Shown: in pieces, positions 44,231 through 56,189 of the stretch | How positions within the stretch are numbered: position 1 is the stretch's first letter | Layout: every line of letters starts with the position of its first letter | Assembly (NCBI GenBank): GCA_017311185.1 | Contig: JAESUZ010002393.1 | Coordinates: 1 to 64,000 of the forward strand | From: Proteles cristata cristata | Lineage: Eukaryota; Chordata; Mammalia; Carnivora; Hyaenidae | Reading direction: 5' to 3' | Length of the DNA: 64,000 nt | Notes under the pieces: generated by a model | Told to the model about the DNA's origin: nothing | Database searches by the model: none | The model's input: the letters and a program-made list of their open reading frames with translations, nothing else | Program-made: the position numbers and the translations under genes

Positions 44231-44269
44231 TCCGTGGGATGGTTCCGTGGGATGGTTCCGTGGGATGGT
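44231..44269. repeat. 13-bp repeat, three perfect copies
   Basis: TCCGTGGGATGGT is repeated three times without change. Confidence 0.97.
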
Positions 44270-44759
44270 CGGCGTGAGCACAGTCCTGCCTGGGGGCAAA
44301 CATAACACAACGGCCCCAACCACGGAGCAAGGACTCGTAGCCACCCGGGCGCCCGCACGTCAGCTGGCAGGGCTGTGCTCTTTAGGGCTTAGAGAGCTCA
44401 CCCGGAAGCCAGAAAACGGAAGCTCAGCTCCTTCTCCTGTTTCTGGCCCTAAGATGAGTAGTTTTCTCTGCTAAGATCCACGATGGTAAGTTTTAACAGG
44501 GAGGGAAGGAGAAAATCACTCCCAAGAGGAAAGCTGTTGGTTAAACTGCTGTGTGGCGTACGCTTTTCCCAAGTCCTTGATCAAGAGTGACGTCCCAAGC
44601 TTCTCCAACATTCCATCTGTTCTAAAAGTAGTTCCACATGTTACCTGCTTCTTCCCGGAGCACTGGGCCACATGTCGAACAGGGTCCACTCCCATTTTAG
44701 ATGGAAGAAGCCACGGCCCAGGAAGACCCGATGTTTGCCTTGGCAAAGGCCTCACAGCC

Positions 44760-44945
44760 AACAGCTGAGAGTCCAGGGCTTGATCCTGGCCCCGCCCCCT
44801 GCTGGCCAGGTGATATTTGGGCAAATTATTCAATACTTTAAAGGGTCAGATTTGTCATCCAAAACATAGGCTGACGATCTCACAGGGTTGCCATGATAAA
44901 CGGCACAAGTGAAGCACTGGCTGGAGTGCCTTGCGCACAGGAAGG
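44760..44945 (+). repeat. MIR element
   Basis: GGCTTGATCCTGGCCCCGCC, GATATTTGGGCAAATTATTC, AATACTTTAAAGGGTCAGAT, TTGTCATCC, TCTCACAGGGTTGCCATGAT and GTGCCTTGCGCACAGGAAGG follow the MIR order from the core to the tail. Confidence 0.75.
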
Positions 44946-47869
44946 GGCGGAGGCACAAGTTCAAGACCACAAACACCTAAGTGATGAAAAGTGAGTTAAC
45001 GTGGCAAAACTTATTTATGGTACGCTGTGTTGCCAGTGAACAGATGCCAATGATTTTCATAGACGCCAACGGAAAAAACAAGTTCTAGAAAGTCTACTTG
45101 ATCCCCAGCAGGACAAAGAGCACCTGAAGACAGCCCAGGGCACTTCTGGAGGCCGAGCCACCAGCGGGCAAGTGCCAGCATGTGCCATTGTCCGGAACCT
45201 GTCTGCCTGGACCCGTGAAAGGACGGTGCACGGGGCCTTCCGGTGCCTCTAGCCTGTCCTGTAGTGCTCAGGACAGCGTCTCCCCAGGTGCCCTGGTTGT
45301 GTCATTCACGCCAGGTGAACTGATACGTGTGAGTCAATAATCTCCACGCCACGAGCAGATGAATTCCTTGGTGTTGAATGCCTATGGCTCAGGCGTGTGG
45401 ACACTGGCACTGCACAGGGAATTTTCATCACCCGAACAGTTGGCCAAGGTCCTCACGGGGCTTTCCAGCTGTCTTTCCATTCCGCTGTTTCCTTTACTCT
45501 GATGGTGTGGCTAGTGGGGATGCGAGGCGTGTGAGGTGGACCCCGGGGTTCTGTGCTGGAGGGTCGGGGCTCTGAGACTTGAATGGAGACCTGTGCACCC
45601 GGAGGAGCTCAACGGCATCAGCAACTGCCAGCATCTTCTGCGGTTTCGTGGGCCCACGCGTGGTTTAGTGCACACGGTCAGAAGCTCTGCACCACCACCA
45701 GTCTCCCAGCTGTTAAGGCTCGTGCAATGATTACAGCCAGTTACACGTGGTAATGTCTTTCCTGTTTGGACTTGGCAGAGTCGAGCGAAGAATACATTTC
45801 TATATTACATCTGTTTCAAGACTGACTAGCATGTTTCTTTGGAGATCTGGGAACCGGATGACCATGGCGTGACTTGCTCTGAAGCAGTAAGTCCTCCCTA
45901 GAGAGGTTGGCCCGAGCTTCTGTCCATGGGCTTCCCTCCTCAGTAAGCGAGCAGGCATTCTGCTCTTAGCTAAGCTTGCTGGAAACTCTTAGCTCAACCA
46001 ATCAACATCACCAAACATCCAAGATGAAAAAGCAATGGGGTTCCGCTCAGCGGCTCCTTGGAGTGCACATGGTGCACTCGGGTGGTCGGGGCGGAGGCCC
46101 CAGACTCACAGCCCCCTCCTGCGCCCAGAGGTGGGGAGAGAATGTGGCCCGGTCTGGTGCCCTGCCTGTCACGGGCCCCAGAGGCTGGGGTCGACTTCCT
46201 GCCCCGGACGAGTCACCAGGCAGTCGGCAGGATCTGGCCTCCCATCTCGCTGCTTCAATAGTCTCACCAGCCTCTCTGCAGATGTCTCAGAAAGAAATCT
46301 CAAGTAGGACAGCCAGCCTGCTCCGTGGGTGAATGACAGTGTAGTGGGTCACTAGGGCCCGGACCACAGTGGGACACCCATGCGGGAGGCAGCGCCAGCC
46401 GCGTGCTGGCCTTGCTCACCGCTGTGGCCCTCTGCAGGAAAGGCACGGTCTGGGCACAGCCTGAGTGCCGAGCTGGGTGCCCACCCAGTCCCCCGGCGGT
46501 CTGGAGGCGGGCGGGGAGGGGCAAAGGTTGACCTGAGTAGCCCTGTTTCCACAACACAAGATGCGTTAGCATCCCTAGTGCCCAGTACCCCAGACGGCCC
46601 CGGGGGGGATGCCTGGTGTCCTCGTGCAAGGGGGACTTTGGACACAGAGGCAGACGGAGAAGGAAGAGAACGGTGGGCGGCGAGAGCACAGGCAGCCGGG
46701 CACGCGCAGGGGGAGCCTGGCCGAGCCAGCGCTGCCCACGCCCGGGGCTCCGACCCCCCAGGACTGAGAGTGCAGTGCCGCTGCTTCGCTGCCCCCCGCC
46801 CCCCGCCCCCCGCGGGCGGGCTCCGTGTGCCCTGGCCTGCCCGCCGGCCCCAGGCCGTGCACTTCCTCCGTGGCACTCACACACGCTCATGCACAGTAGA
46901 CAACGCTGTTCCCAAGAGGACACGGCTGCTCCAGAGAACAATCCCCCGCATCCGCGCCGACCCGGGAGACGAGCCCGTCTCGCTCTTCAAGTCTTCCAGT
47001 GACAGTCACATCTGAAGGGGCCCCAGGCGGACACAGTGTCCCCGGCCCTCTGTGATGCTGCCTGAGACAACATTGCTACCCCGGGCCTTACCAAGCCTTC
47101 TGGAAGAGTGAGAGAGCTCGGCAGGATTCTTCTCAGGAAGGTGACAGAGATTTAGAGCGAACAGGCAGCGGGGAGGAACACCCAACGGTCCCCAGAACAA
47201 GCCCTTTCCACGGGAGAAGGGGTGTGCCCCTGGGGAAGGCAAGCAGGGGGCAGACTCGGGAGCAGCTTCTGGCTTCCTCTGCCCCTGTGACCAGGCCTGA
47301 GAGGCCCCACCTGCACGCACCAGCTGGCACCCTGGGGAGGGTGAGCTCTGGAGAGGAGGTGGCCACCGTGGCGGGACCACGAGGCGAGTCTGGGTGGGCG
47401 ACAGACCCGCGGGCGCGCCCCCTGGGGAGACGGGATGCCTCCCACATCCATGGGACCAGCCCACACTCGGCCAGTGTCATAGCAGATGACCCACCCTCCG
47501 GCGCAAAGGGGTCCCCAAATCGGCTCTGCCTGAGACCCGGGGGGGCCCGCCGGCGGGACCATGCCGCCTTCTGGGCCGAGAGGCAGCTGTGCAAACGGCG
47601 GCGCCAGGTCCTCATCCCCACAGAGCCCCGCACAGAAGGGGGGTCCACAGTCCCCGGGACAACGGTGGAGGCGAGCCAGAGGGCGCAGGCGCCGCGGCTC
47701 CCCTGTGACCGCCGGGGGCGGGCCGCGCTCGGCCAGGGCTCCACACACGCATCACAGCCCCGCCCGCCCTGGAGTGAGTCCTCGTCAAGGTGCCGCCCGC
47801 GGGATCCGAGGGTCCGGGCACAGCGCGCCCCCCGCCTTCTCCCGGGTTCCCTGCTCGGACCCCTCCCCA

Positions 47870-49480
47870 CGCCCCGCCCAGCCGCTCTCACCTCCCTACT
47901 CGGCCCGCCTCACCTCCCGCTGCCCTGCACGCGCCCCCACCTCTGCACCCCCCTGCGCCCCGCCCCCTGCTTCCCCCCACCTCCTCTCTCCCCGCGCCCC
48001 GCCCCTCCCCCACGCGCCCCGCCCCCTCCTTCCCACGCGCCCCGCCCCCTCCTTCCCCACGCCCCACCCTCCTTCCCCCCACGCGCCCCACCCCCTCCTT
48101 CCCCCACGCGCCCCCACCCCTCCTCTCTCCCCACAGCGCCCCACTTCCCGCGCCCCGCCCCTTCCCCCCACCGCGCCCCACCCCCTCCTTCCCCCACGCG
48201 CCCGCCCCCTCCTTCCCCACAGCGCCCCGCCTCCCCCACCTTCCCACCCTCCGACGCGCCCCTCCACCCCGCCCCCCCCTCCTTCCCAAACCGCGCCGCC
48301 CCTCCTTCCCCCAAGCCGCCCCACCCCTCCTCCCTCCCCCACCCCGCCTCCTCCTTCCCCCACACGCCATCTCCTCCTCCCTCCCCCACGCGCCCCCACC
48401 CCCTCCTTTCCCCCACCGCCCCCACCTCTCCCTTCCCCAATGCGTCCGCCCCTCCTTCCCCCACACACGCCATCTCCTCCTCCCTCCCCCCGCCCCGCCC
48501 TCCTTCCCCCAAGTCCCCATCCCCTTCTCCCTCCCCACGCGCCCCCTCCTTCCCCCACCGCCCCCATCCCTTCTCCCTCCCCATGCGCCCGCCCCCTCCT
48601 TTCCCCGCCCCCATCCCCCTTCTCCCTCCCCCCGTGCCCCCCTCCTTCCCCCACGCCCCCATCCTTCTCCCTCCCCACGTGCCCCACCCCTCCTTCCCCC
48701 ACACGCCCCCATCCCCTTCTCCCTCCCCATGCGCCCCACCCCTCCTTCCCCCACCGCCCCATCCCTTCTCCCTCCCCACTCCTTCTCCCTCAGCCCCATC
48801 CCTTCTCCCTCCCCACCCCCACCCCTCCCCACCCGCCCCATCCCCTTCTCCCTCCCCATGCGCCCCACCCCTCCTTCCCCTCACGCCCCATCCCCTTCTC
48901 CTTCCCCCATGCTCCCCCATCCTTCCGCCCCATCCCCTTCTCCCTCCCCCATGCCCCACCCCCTCCTTCCCCCACGCCCCATCCCTTCTCCCTCCCCGCC
49001 CCATCCTTCTCCCTCCCCACGCGCCCCACCCTCCTTCCCCCCATGCCCCCATCCCCTTCTCTCCCTCCCCACGCGCCCCACCCTCCTTCCCCCACACCTC
49101 CCCATCCCCTTCTCCCTCCCCCATCCCCCCATCCCCCTTCACCCCCCGCCCCCATCCCCTTCTCCCTCCCCACGCGCCCCCGCCCCCTCCCCACACCCTC
49201 CTTCCCCCACGCCCCCATCCCCTTCTCCCTCCCCCCCTCTCCTCCTTCTTCCCTCCCCACGCCCCGCCCCCTCCTTCCCCCCACGCGCCCTCTCCTGCCT
49301 CTCTGCGCGGCTCCCCACTTGCCAGCACCGCCCTCTCCCTCCCCTCTTCTCTGTGCCCACCCCTCACTTGTTCCCCATGACCCTCCCCCATGCGCCCCCG
49401 CCCCACACGTGCCCCTAGCTCCTCGCTCCCTGTGCACCCAGCACCGCCCCCTCCCTCCCCGCCCCGTCCTCAGTCCTTCC
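47870..49480. repeat. 1.6-kb C-rich pyrimidine array
   Basis: Irregular units mix CCCCTCCTTCCCCCACGCGC, CCCATCCCCTTCTCCCTCCC and CACGCGCCCC. The left part (to about 48500) favours CGCCCC and CTCCTTCCCC; the right part favours CCATCCCCTTCTCCCTCCCC. Adenine is scarce and T occurs only in CT contexts, so frames of 718, 680 and 542 codons on plus and 498 on minus stay open. They encode proline-serine or glycine-arginine-glutamate runs and are artefacts. The PTPRN2 transcript is G-rich and purine-rich across the array. Confidence 0.97.
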
Positions 49481-51814
49481 ATGCAACGTCCGGCTCCTCC
49501 CGCCCCCTCCTCCACTTGCTCTGGAGAACTGCCTGCGTCAGCTCAGCTGACCAGCAAACCCTCCTTCCCTCTGCCGGTAACCCCCCTAAACCCCCTCGGG
49601 TGAGGTGTCACACTCGCGGGTGCCGAGGGTTGGGGCGTGGGCGTCTTGGGGCCATTACCCTGCGGCCACACTCGGCAAAGTGACGTCTAATCCGTCGGAG
49701 ACTCTCTTCTCTCCAGAGCAAACGGGCTCCGCCACCCCAGGTTCCCGCCAAGGGCCAGGGACCCCGGCCAGGTGGGCGATTCTCTCCTAACCCAGCAGGA
49801 AGCCCCCCGACAACCGCAAGTGTTTCCGAAACCCCCCGGACGGAGAAGGGCCCTCCAGACCCGTGGGAATTCGGGGGTCACGGAGGGGGAGGGAGAAGGG
49901 GAGGAGGGACGTCAGAAGGAAAAGGGCACCTTAAATCCCCTCTTCCTGCAAAACTGACTTCCTGGATCGGCAGGCGGGCGCCAAGGGCAGCTTCTCACCC
50001 GAACTGAATTCTAATAAGGAAGAAATTGCTAAATCGATGGCAACCTCGAGAGAAAAGTGGGCAGATCATCTTAACGTGTTTGGTTGCCACAAAACACTGA
50101 TTGGACCCTGAACGTGTAAACAGAGGAGAGAACTCTGTTCCGGAGACTCTAGAAGGGAAGCCGGCCAGACAGACGCAGGGCCCCCAAGCGTCGAGTCCGG
50201 AGGGCACAGCCCCACGGTCCCGTCAGGAGGACGAACAGCAGCCACAGAAACGGGCTTCACAAGTTAGGGGCCACGGGCAGGAGAGGATGGGGACAGGCGG
50301 GGACCCAAACCTCATGGAGGCTGACGTCCTGTGGGCGAGGGGATACGCACGGGGCAGGGGAGTCTAATAGCTGCGTTTGTTTAAACCAGAAGAGTTTAAT
50401 AGCTGCATCTTTCTCTCAGGATGAGACGGGCCTCTGTCTGGTGCAGACGAAACCGAGTTAACGGGTAATTCAGAGGAAATGCAGTCAGTCACGGCTCTGC
50501 CTCGACCACCTCTGCCAGAGAGAATGCTCCTTCAGACCAGGAAGGGCAGGGAAGAGGCCCCTGGGGGGCAGACGGCGGGGTTCTGGGCGCCCGCCAGCTG
50601 AGCGGGGGCAGCGTGTTGCGTCTTCCAGGTGGGGCCACGGAAGCCCGCCGCTCCCGTCCACCGAGGCCACGCGGAGGCGCGGAGCCGGCCCTGCCGCTCT
50701 GGGTCTCGGGCCCGGGGCCTCTGCCGTGGCTGCGTGACCGGGACGGCGGGGAAGGCAGGTCTGCAAGCCAGCAGGACGGCCAGGCCGCTAACCGCGTGCT
50801 TCGTGAGGCTCCCAAAGGGAGTGTGGTCGGTAGGAGAGCGGCTGTGTTAGGGACGCGCCAGGTCAGAAAACAAAGGGGGTTGTTTCACAGAAGAGTGCGG
50901 GCACTCAGCGCCAAGTGCAGCTGTGAACCTCAGCGAAGCTCCGTGGTAAACAAACATGGACCCAAGTTGGCTGGCACTGGGCAGTCACGGCTTCTTTTAG
51001 CTGCGACCGTGCAGCCGGAGTAAGTAGGACGTCGTCTCAGGAGGCACCGGCTGAAGCAGTTACGTACGTGTCACGAGGCCTGAAACTCACTCTGAAACAG
51101 CTCGGCCCCCAAGTCAGCAAAGCGCACACACATCGGGCACGTCCCGCGAGGGTTGACCTGCACGTGCTGAGCGTGGGTGGGGGGATGGGGGCCACCGTCA
51201 AGCTAGCGCTTCCGCCTGCGCGTTTACACTCCTGCAGTAAAACGTGTGCAGGGGCATCTTCATGCCCTCTCGCGGAGCGCCCCTGGGGCTGGCCCCACGG
51301 GAGCCCAGGGTGACGAGACACGCGGCTGTGCGGCACCTGCCCCCGGGTCTGTCGCGCAAGTGCTCGGCGAGCATCTGGACGTGACCGGGGCGCCCTCCCG
51401 ACCGGGCTCTGCAGCAGGGCTGGGGGCGAAGCCTTAGCCGCCGAGCAGGTGCTCGGGTCCCCTCACAGACCCGGGCCAGCGTGCGGGAGGCCTTGGGAGG
51501 GCAGGGCCCGTACTGACCCTGTCGAACGTGTTTCTGTGGAAGACTCGAGGACACGGAAGTCATGTTTATAGAAAGCACAGGTGGCAGGAAGCCGACAGAC
51601 GGAGGTACTGTGTTGAACCAGGAATCAAAATCTTCTCGACTGCGAACGAGGACGGATGCAAAGCGCCTCTCAGGCACCTCTGCGAGGGTGCGGGGACTGG
51701 GGTCCCGGGGGACAGAAGAGGCCCCTGACCGCAGTGGATGGCGACCTCGACCAGCGAACCCTGTGGCTTGTGGCGTGCCTGCGGCACAGGGAATGTGAAA
51801 TTGCAACAGAGCGG

Positions 51815-51990
51815 CGTGCCCAGGGTGGTGGGGTGCCCGGGGTGGGGCGTGCCCAGGGAGGGGGGGTGCCCGGGGCAGGGGGGGCGTGCCCGGGGGGACG
51901 GGGGGGAGTGCCCAGGGTGGGGGCAGGGCATGCCCGGGGCAGGGGGGGGTGCCTGGGGCCGGGGGGGGGCGTGCCCGGGGCGGGGAGGGC
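51815..51990. repeat. G-rich minisatellite with quadruplex-type G runs
   Basis: Units of GGGGTGCCCGGGGTGGGGCG and GGGGCGTGCCCAGGGAGGGG, about 18-24 bases long, repeat eight or so times with G runs up to ten. Strong G-quadruplex potential lies on the plus strand, opposite to the arrays at 28.5 and 47.9 kb. Confidence 0.93.
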
Positions 51991-54659
51991 TGCAACTGAT
52001 CGCTCTGGGCAAGGAGACTAGAGCTGGTCCCGAGGGGCGGCCAGCAGCCTCAGGGCCCCCACGGAGTCAGGGGTCTGTGAGCTGCCCCGGGAAGGGAATG
52101 CTGAGGGGCGGGCACAGCCACGCTCTAGGAGGTGTCCAGAGTCTGGCCCAGCTTCACGGAAAGGGGTAAAGAGAAAATCTGAGCTTTGAGTGGTTCAACT
52201 GTGCCGACGGTCCATGCACTCGGAGCCCCGGCGAGCTGGTGGCGGGGCCTGCGTCGTGACCCCGTGAGGGTGCCTCTTCTAGGTGCCCTGAGGGCGTGGC
52301 CGGTGGACTCCTGCTCCTGAAACACTGTGTGCCCCCTCCCGGCTTCCCCGAGACACAAAACCCCCGTCAGTCTCAGGCGCGGGGCTGGGACATCTCCTGC
52401 GTGGTGCAGCCACGACAAAGCCCACAGAACCCGCTGGCCTGCAGATTGTTGACCCCAACAAGCCCACGGCCTCCTGGAACCCGGAGGCAGACGCTCGGCC
52501 GGCTCCTTATGCGGACGGTCCCTGCCCGGTGGCGGTGAAGGTGTGTGCGGAGCCTCCTCACACAAGAGGAGACATCGAGCCTGCTTACCAGACTTAGGAG
52601 GCTCACAGGTGCTTCTGGGCAGGTGGGGGCAGGTCTGGGTGGCTCAGAAGTGCCCAGCCCAGAATATTCCTATATGTGGAGTCTGCTTAGGGTTCAGAAA
52701 AACAAATTTAAGCTAAAGATTTGTTTGGAAAAAATTATATTCTCTGCGTTTTAGGGATAGTGATGCCTCGCTGAAGTACCGCAGTCATGTATGTATTTCA
52801 AATATTCTTTTCCGCAGACGCTTAAAATTTGTGTGCATTTTTCCGACACAGAGGTCAGGCTAGTGCACAAGCGTGTGTGGGCAGAGTCCCGCCAGCATAG
52901 GGTTTGAGCCCCAGTGCCCTCATCTGGAAGGTGCAGGGGTGATTCCGTGGCGGGGGGGAGGCTTCCTGTGCTCGGCAGTAGCCGGTGTTCACACGCGGCT
53001 GGGCCTGGTGCCACCGGGTGCCCTGACAAGGCCCGCCGTCATCCCACCTGGCCAGGTCTGCGAGGCAGGCAGGCGCACCCACAGCTGCCCCTGCGTGATC
53101 TCTTTCACAGCAAAGCCCTGAGCAGCTGGACTGTAAGAATGTTCCATCAAGTGCCTTTCTCTCCATCTCTGCGTATCCAGGTCCTGGACACTTCTCTCTG
53201 GTTTCACCTCTAACTGTTCTTTGTCTCCATCTAATCTCTCCCATGTTTTTGTGACACAGAATCAAAAATATATCTTGTTTAAGATGGTACGCCAAAACAG
53301 CGTTATCATCCTTTCATTTAAAAAGCAAATGAGCAGAATATTGCATAATTCCCCTTACAAATACAAATAAATTTAGGAAGTGTATTAAATTCTCTAAACT
53401 TGTACGATGCCCAAAGCACAGACTGAGCCGGTTCACCTGGTCCTACACTGTCCTCTGGAAGATGATATGGAAGTCGCCAGAAGCTCCTGGCAGGGACAGA
53501 AAGGTGGACACGGCAGCCACTTTCCCACAGCGCCTGTCAGGCTCAGGGGGAAGCCTCAGTGAGGGAGCAGCGGAGGCCCCTGGGGGCCCCAGACGAGAAA
53601 GAGCTCACAGGAGGGCGGAGGGTGCAGGAAGTGGGTGGGCTGGGCCCCGGGTGGGAGACGACAGCTGGTAAACCCCACGGGGGTGGGCTGTTGCGCATCA
53701 CGGACATTGGGGGTCCCGTCCCTGGGTGGAGGAGAGTCTGAGAGGTCGGGCGCTGGAGGTGTGAGGATGGGAGGCCCCTGGCACGGAGTCCCCCGGGCAC
53801 CCAGGGACCCGTCGAACCAGGCAACGCAGAGCCTGGTGGACGACGTGGGACGCTGGCTCAGGCCGCCACCAGCCGACGCACGCCTGGGGCCTCGTGTGCG
53901 CCGGGGAGAGTGCGTTCTGTGCGCATGGACGACAGCACTGGCCACCCTCCTCGACACCTGGCGGTCCCACCACGGGGCCGAGTCTCTGCCACGCAGGCTG
54001 TGCGCGCCCGATGGCGGCAGGTGGGGTGAGTGTCCCTGGTGGAACCTGGCAGAGCCGAGGAGAGTTTAAGCCGAGGCGTCCGCATCCTGCTCAGGGAGGG
54101 ACAGAGGCTGAAATCTGCTGCTAAGGGTTCCGTCTACGTGAAGGGGGCCGCAAGTGGGGGGCAGTGGGGTCCCTGGGCTCATCCACGGAAATGCTCCCGT
54201 GCCCGTGTGCTTGCCCTGCCCTGCCGTCCCTGCCCCGCAGAGCTGTCCCCTCACACCCCAGGCAGCCTAGAGCGCTGGGCTAGGCTGCTGGGACAGGGCG
54301 CCGGCCACCTACCCCCTAGTGCCCCGACCCAAGAGGGCGGACGTCAGGGCAAGCAGGGCCTTGGGATGGGAGACGCCACCGTCGCTGAGGTCCTGGCCCG
54401 TGGGCGCAGGGATGCAGGGGGGCACCTGCGGTCTGGCTTTCTCTGTGGGAGGGGTGCTGGAGGAAGACGCTCAGATTTAATATTTGCCATAAGGGACCCG
54501 ATAGTCTACGTAAGTGACCAGACCCGTGGACACATTCTGTCTAAGCTTGCTGAGTGTCTGTTTGCCCCAAACAGCTAAGTGTTCCGGGTGCAGGTGGAAG
54601 CCTCCTGGCCTTCCCGTCTGGGCCCTGAGCACAGCGGCCAGGTTAGATCTCTGCACACT

Positions 54660-54715
54660 CGGTATCTGTCCGCAGCCCAGCACACAGTAGGTACTTAATA
54701 AGTATGTCAGTCAAT
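54660..54715 (+). repeat. MIR 3'-tail fragment
   Basis: CAGCCCAGCACACAGTAGGT and ACTTAATAAGTATGTCAGTC match the MIR/CORE-SINE tail pattern. Short and tentative. Confidence 0.55.
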
Positions 54716-55729
54716 TGCTGTTTTCTTTGTTCTTTTCTTTTTTTTTTTGCTTTTCTTCTAAATGTAAAATGCATAAATGAAGACAGCTCCTATTTTTAAA
54801 GCCCTTCAGGGAAACACTCCTCAGACTGCATGGAGACAGAGGGCCTAGCCTGAGCCCGCACTGACCTGTTACAAAACATCACGCCCACAGGCGTGTTCGG
54901 ATTTCAAGGGTCTGTAATGCCCGTCAGTGTCTAAGGCAACACGAGACGCCAGCTTTTGATTTTTTGGCCCGTAAGCTCGGGTCAGACCACTGCCACTTAC
55001 ATTGGAGCCTGTCCTGTGGCGTCTGGTGGGCCAGGCGGGGGGGACTGGCGGGACACGGCCCGTGGCCAACGCACCAGGCCCCCTCGCTGGCTCCAAAGGG
55101 CTGGGGCCCGGGATCAGGGACATGGGGGGACTGTCCCCACTGTGGACACTGAATTTGCTGAGAGTGCGGCTTTGCCGTGCCCTCAAAAACGCCAGCCGAC
55201 AATGTTTTATCCTGTTTGAGGCACGCGCGAGCACCCCTCGTCTGCGGAGACGAAGGCAGTAACATTCCGTGCACACGACTGCTGCGCACGCGTCAGCATT
55301 CAGCGAGCGTCTGTGTGTCGGGCACTCTGGTCACAAACTCACTTCCGATCCCTCTCCTCTTTCCTCTCCGCGGAGTGGATTTATACATTACCCAGAGTGC
55401 AAACCTGGTGTGGAACGTGCTAGAACATGGGTGGCTGGGGCGCCTGATAAGTGACCCAAGGAAGGGAGCCCAGGGCCAGGAAGGGGCACGCCAGGCGGGT
55501 CTTTCGTCTGCGGGTCCCGGCATCACATCCAACCCCTAACCCCTACGAGGCGCAAGCTGCTTTACAGAACTGGTGTCTTTTGTGTGGCTGCCTCCTGGTG
55601 GTGCGTCCCGGCCAGAGGCGGCCCTCAGCAGCGCTTGTGGACCTGAGTGTAAGGTCAGATGGCTGTGTGCGTGCAACGTGGTGGGCACTACGCTAACTGT
55701 CCTCAGGGCTTGGTGATTTCAAGGAAGAT

Positions 55730-55860
55730 AGTTGGACCCCGATTATAGATGAGGAAGAGGTTCACAGCGGCTAAGAAACGGGTCTCAAGTTGCACAGCAA
55801 CGATAGAGAGCAAGTACCAGGGGTGCAGCCGTTCCCCGACCCGGGACTGTGCCCCTGCAC
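55730..55860 (+). repeat. MIR element
   Basis: GATTATAGATGAGGAAGAGG, TTCACAGCGGCTAAGAAACG and GTTGCACAGCAACGATAGAG show the MIR core order (ATGAGGAAACTGAGG, GGTTAAGTAACTTG, CACAGCTAG). It lies about 180 bases from the exon at 56042, on the intron side. Confidence 0.7.
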
Positions 55861-56041
55861 CCCAGAGGAAGGAGCCGACTCCATTCTCAGGCTGGGGACG
55901 GCTTCCCGGGGGTGGTGCATTCGCTGCAGAGCACGGGGGGCGGGGACCCCAGGAAAATGAGGAGAGAGCAAGTGGGGGCAGCCCGGCCCACCCGGCTCTG
56001 AGGGCCGCCCTCCCTTGGCCCGGGGCCCGGGGGCTACGTAC

Positions 56042-56189
56042 AGGTCAGCACCGCCGGGGAGCGGTTCTTCGGCAGGTTCTCCTCCCTCTGGGCCACGAGC
56101 GAGCTGTTGGGCTCCGCCTGGTAGGCGCACAGCGCTTCCCACTCCCTGTCCAGCCGGTTCTTGTTCTTCAGGTGGTCTTCCATGTAGGC
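56042..56189 (-). CDS. PTPRN2: PTPRN2 coding exon, N-terminal part of the PTP domain
   Basis: This is the most 5' exon visible. The acceptor CCGTTTCAG ends at 56190 and the donor GTACGT starts at 56041. The 148 bases are 49 codons plus T of a split tyrosine: [40 protein letters not shown], then KNRSPAVLT. The [13 protein letters not shown] and KNRSxAVLTYDHxR segments are specific to the PTPRN/PTPRN2 family and stand where PTPs have the NRYxDVxPYDHSR loop. It starts in phase 0; the upstream exon, carrying the sequence just after the membrane segment, was sought in 56190-64000 and not seen. The protein is a single-pass dense-core vesicle glycoprotein; this part faces the cytosol. Confidence 0.98.

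Larger units (their letters stand above)
40611..56041 (-). other. PTPRN2: PTPRN2 intron (15.4 kb)
   Basis: Donor GTACGT below 56042, acceptor TCCACAG above 40610. It includes two SINEs, a possible solitary LTR, MIR fragments, a 1.6-kb C-rich array and a G-rich array, listed separately. The rest, mainly 43.3-47.2 kb and 49.6-55.7 kb, is mixed single-copy sequence with no exon or RNA gene that I can support. Confidence 0.86.

Noticed and set aside
47224..49603. Very long open frames (up to 718 codons on plus, 498 on minus)
   Set aside because: They exist in several frames at once, encode only proline-serine or glycine-arginine-glutamate runs, and follow the C-rich array exactly.
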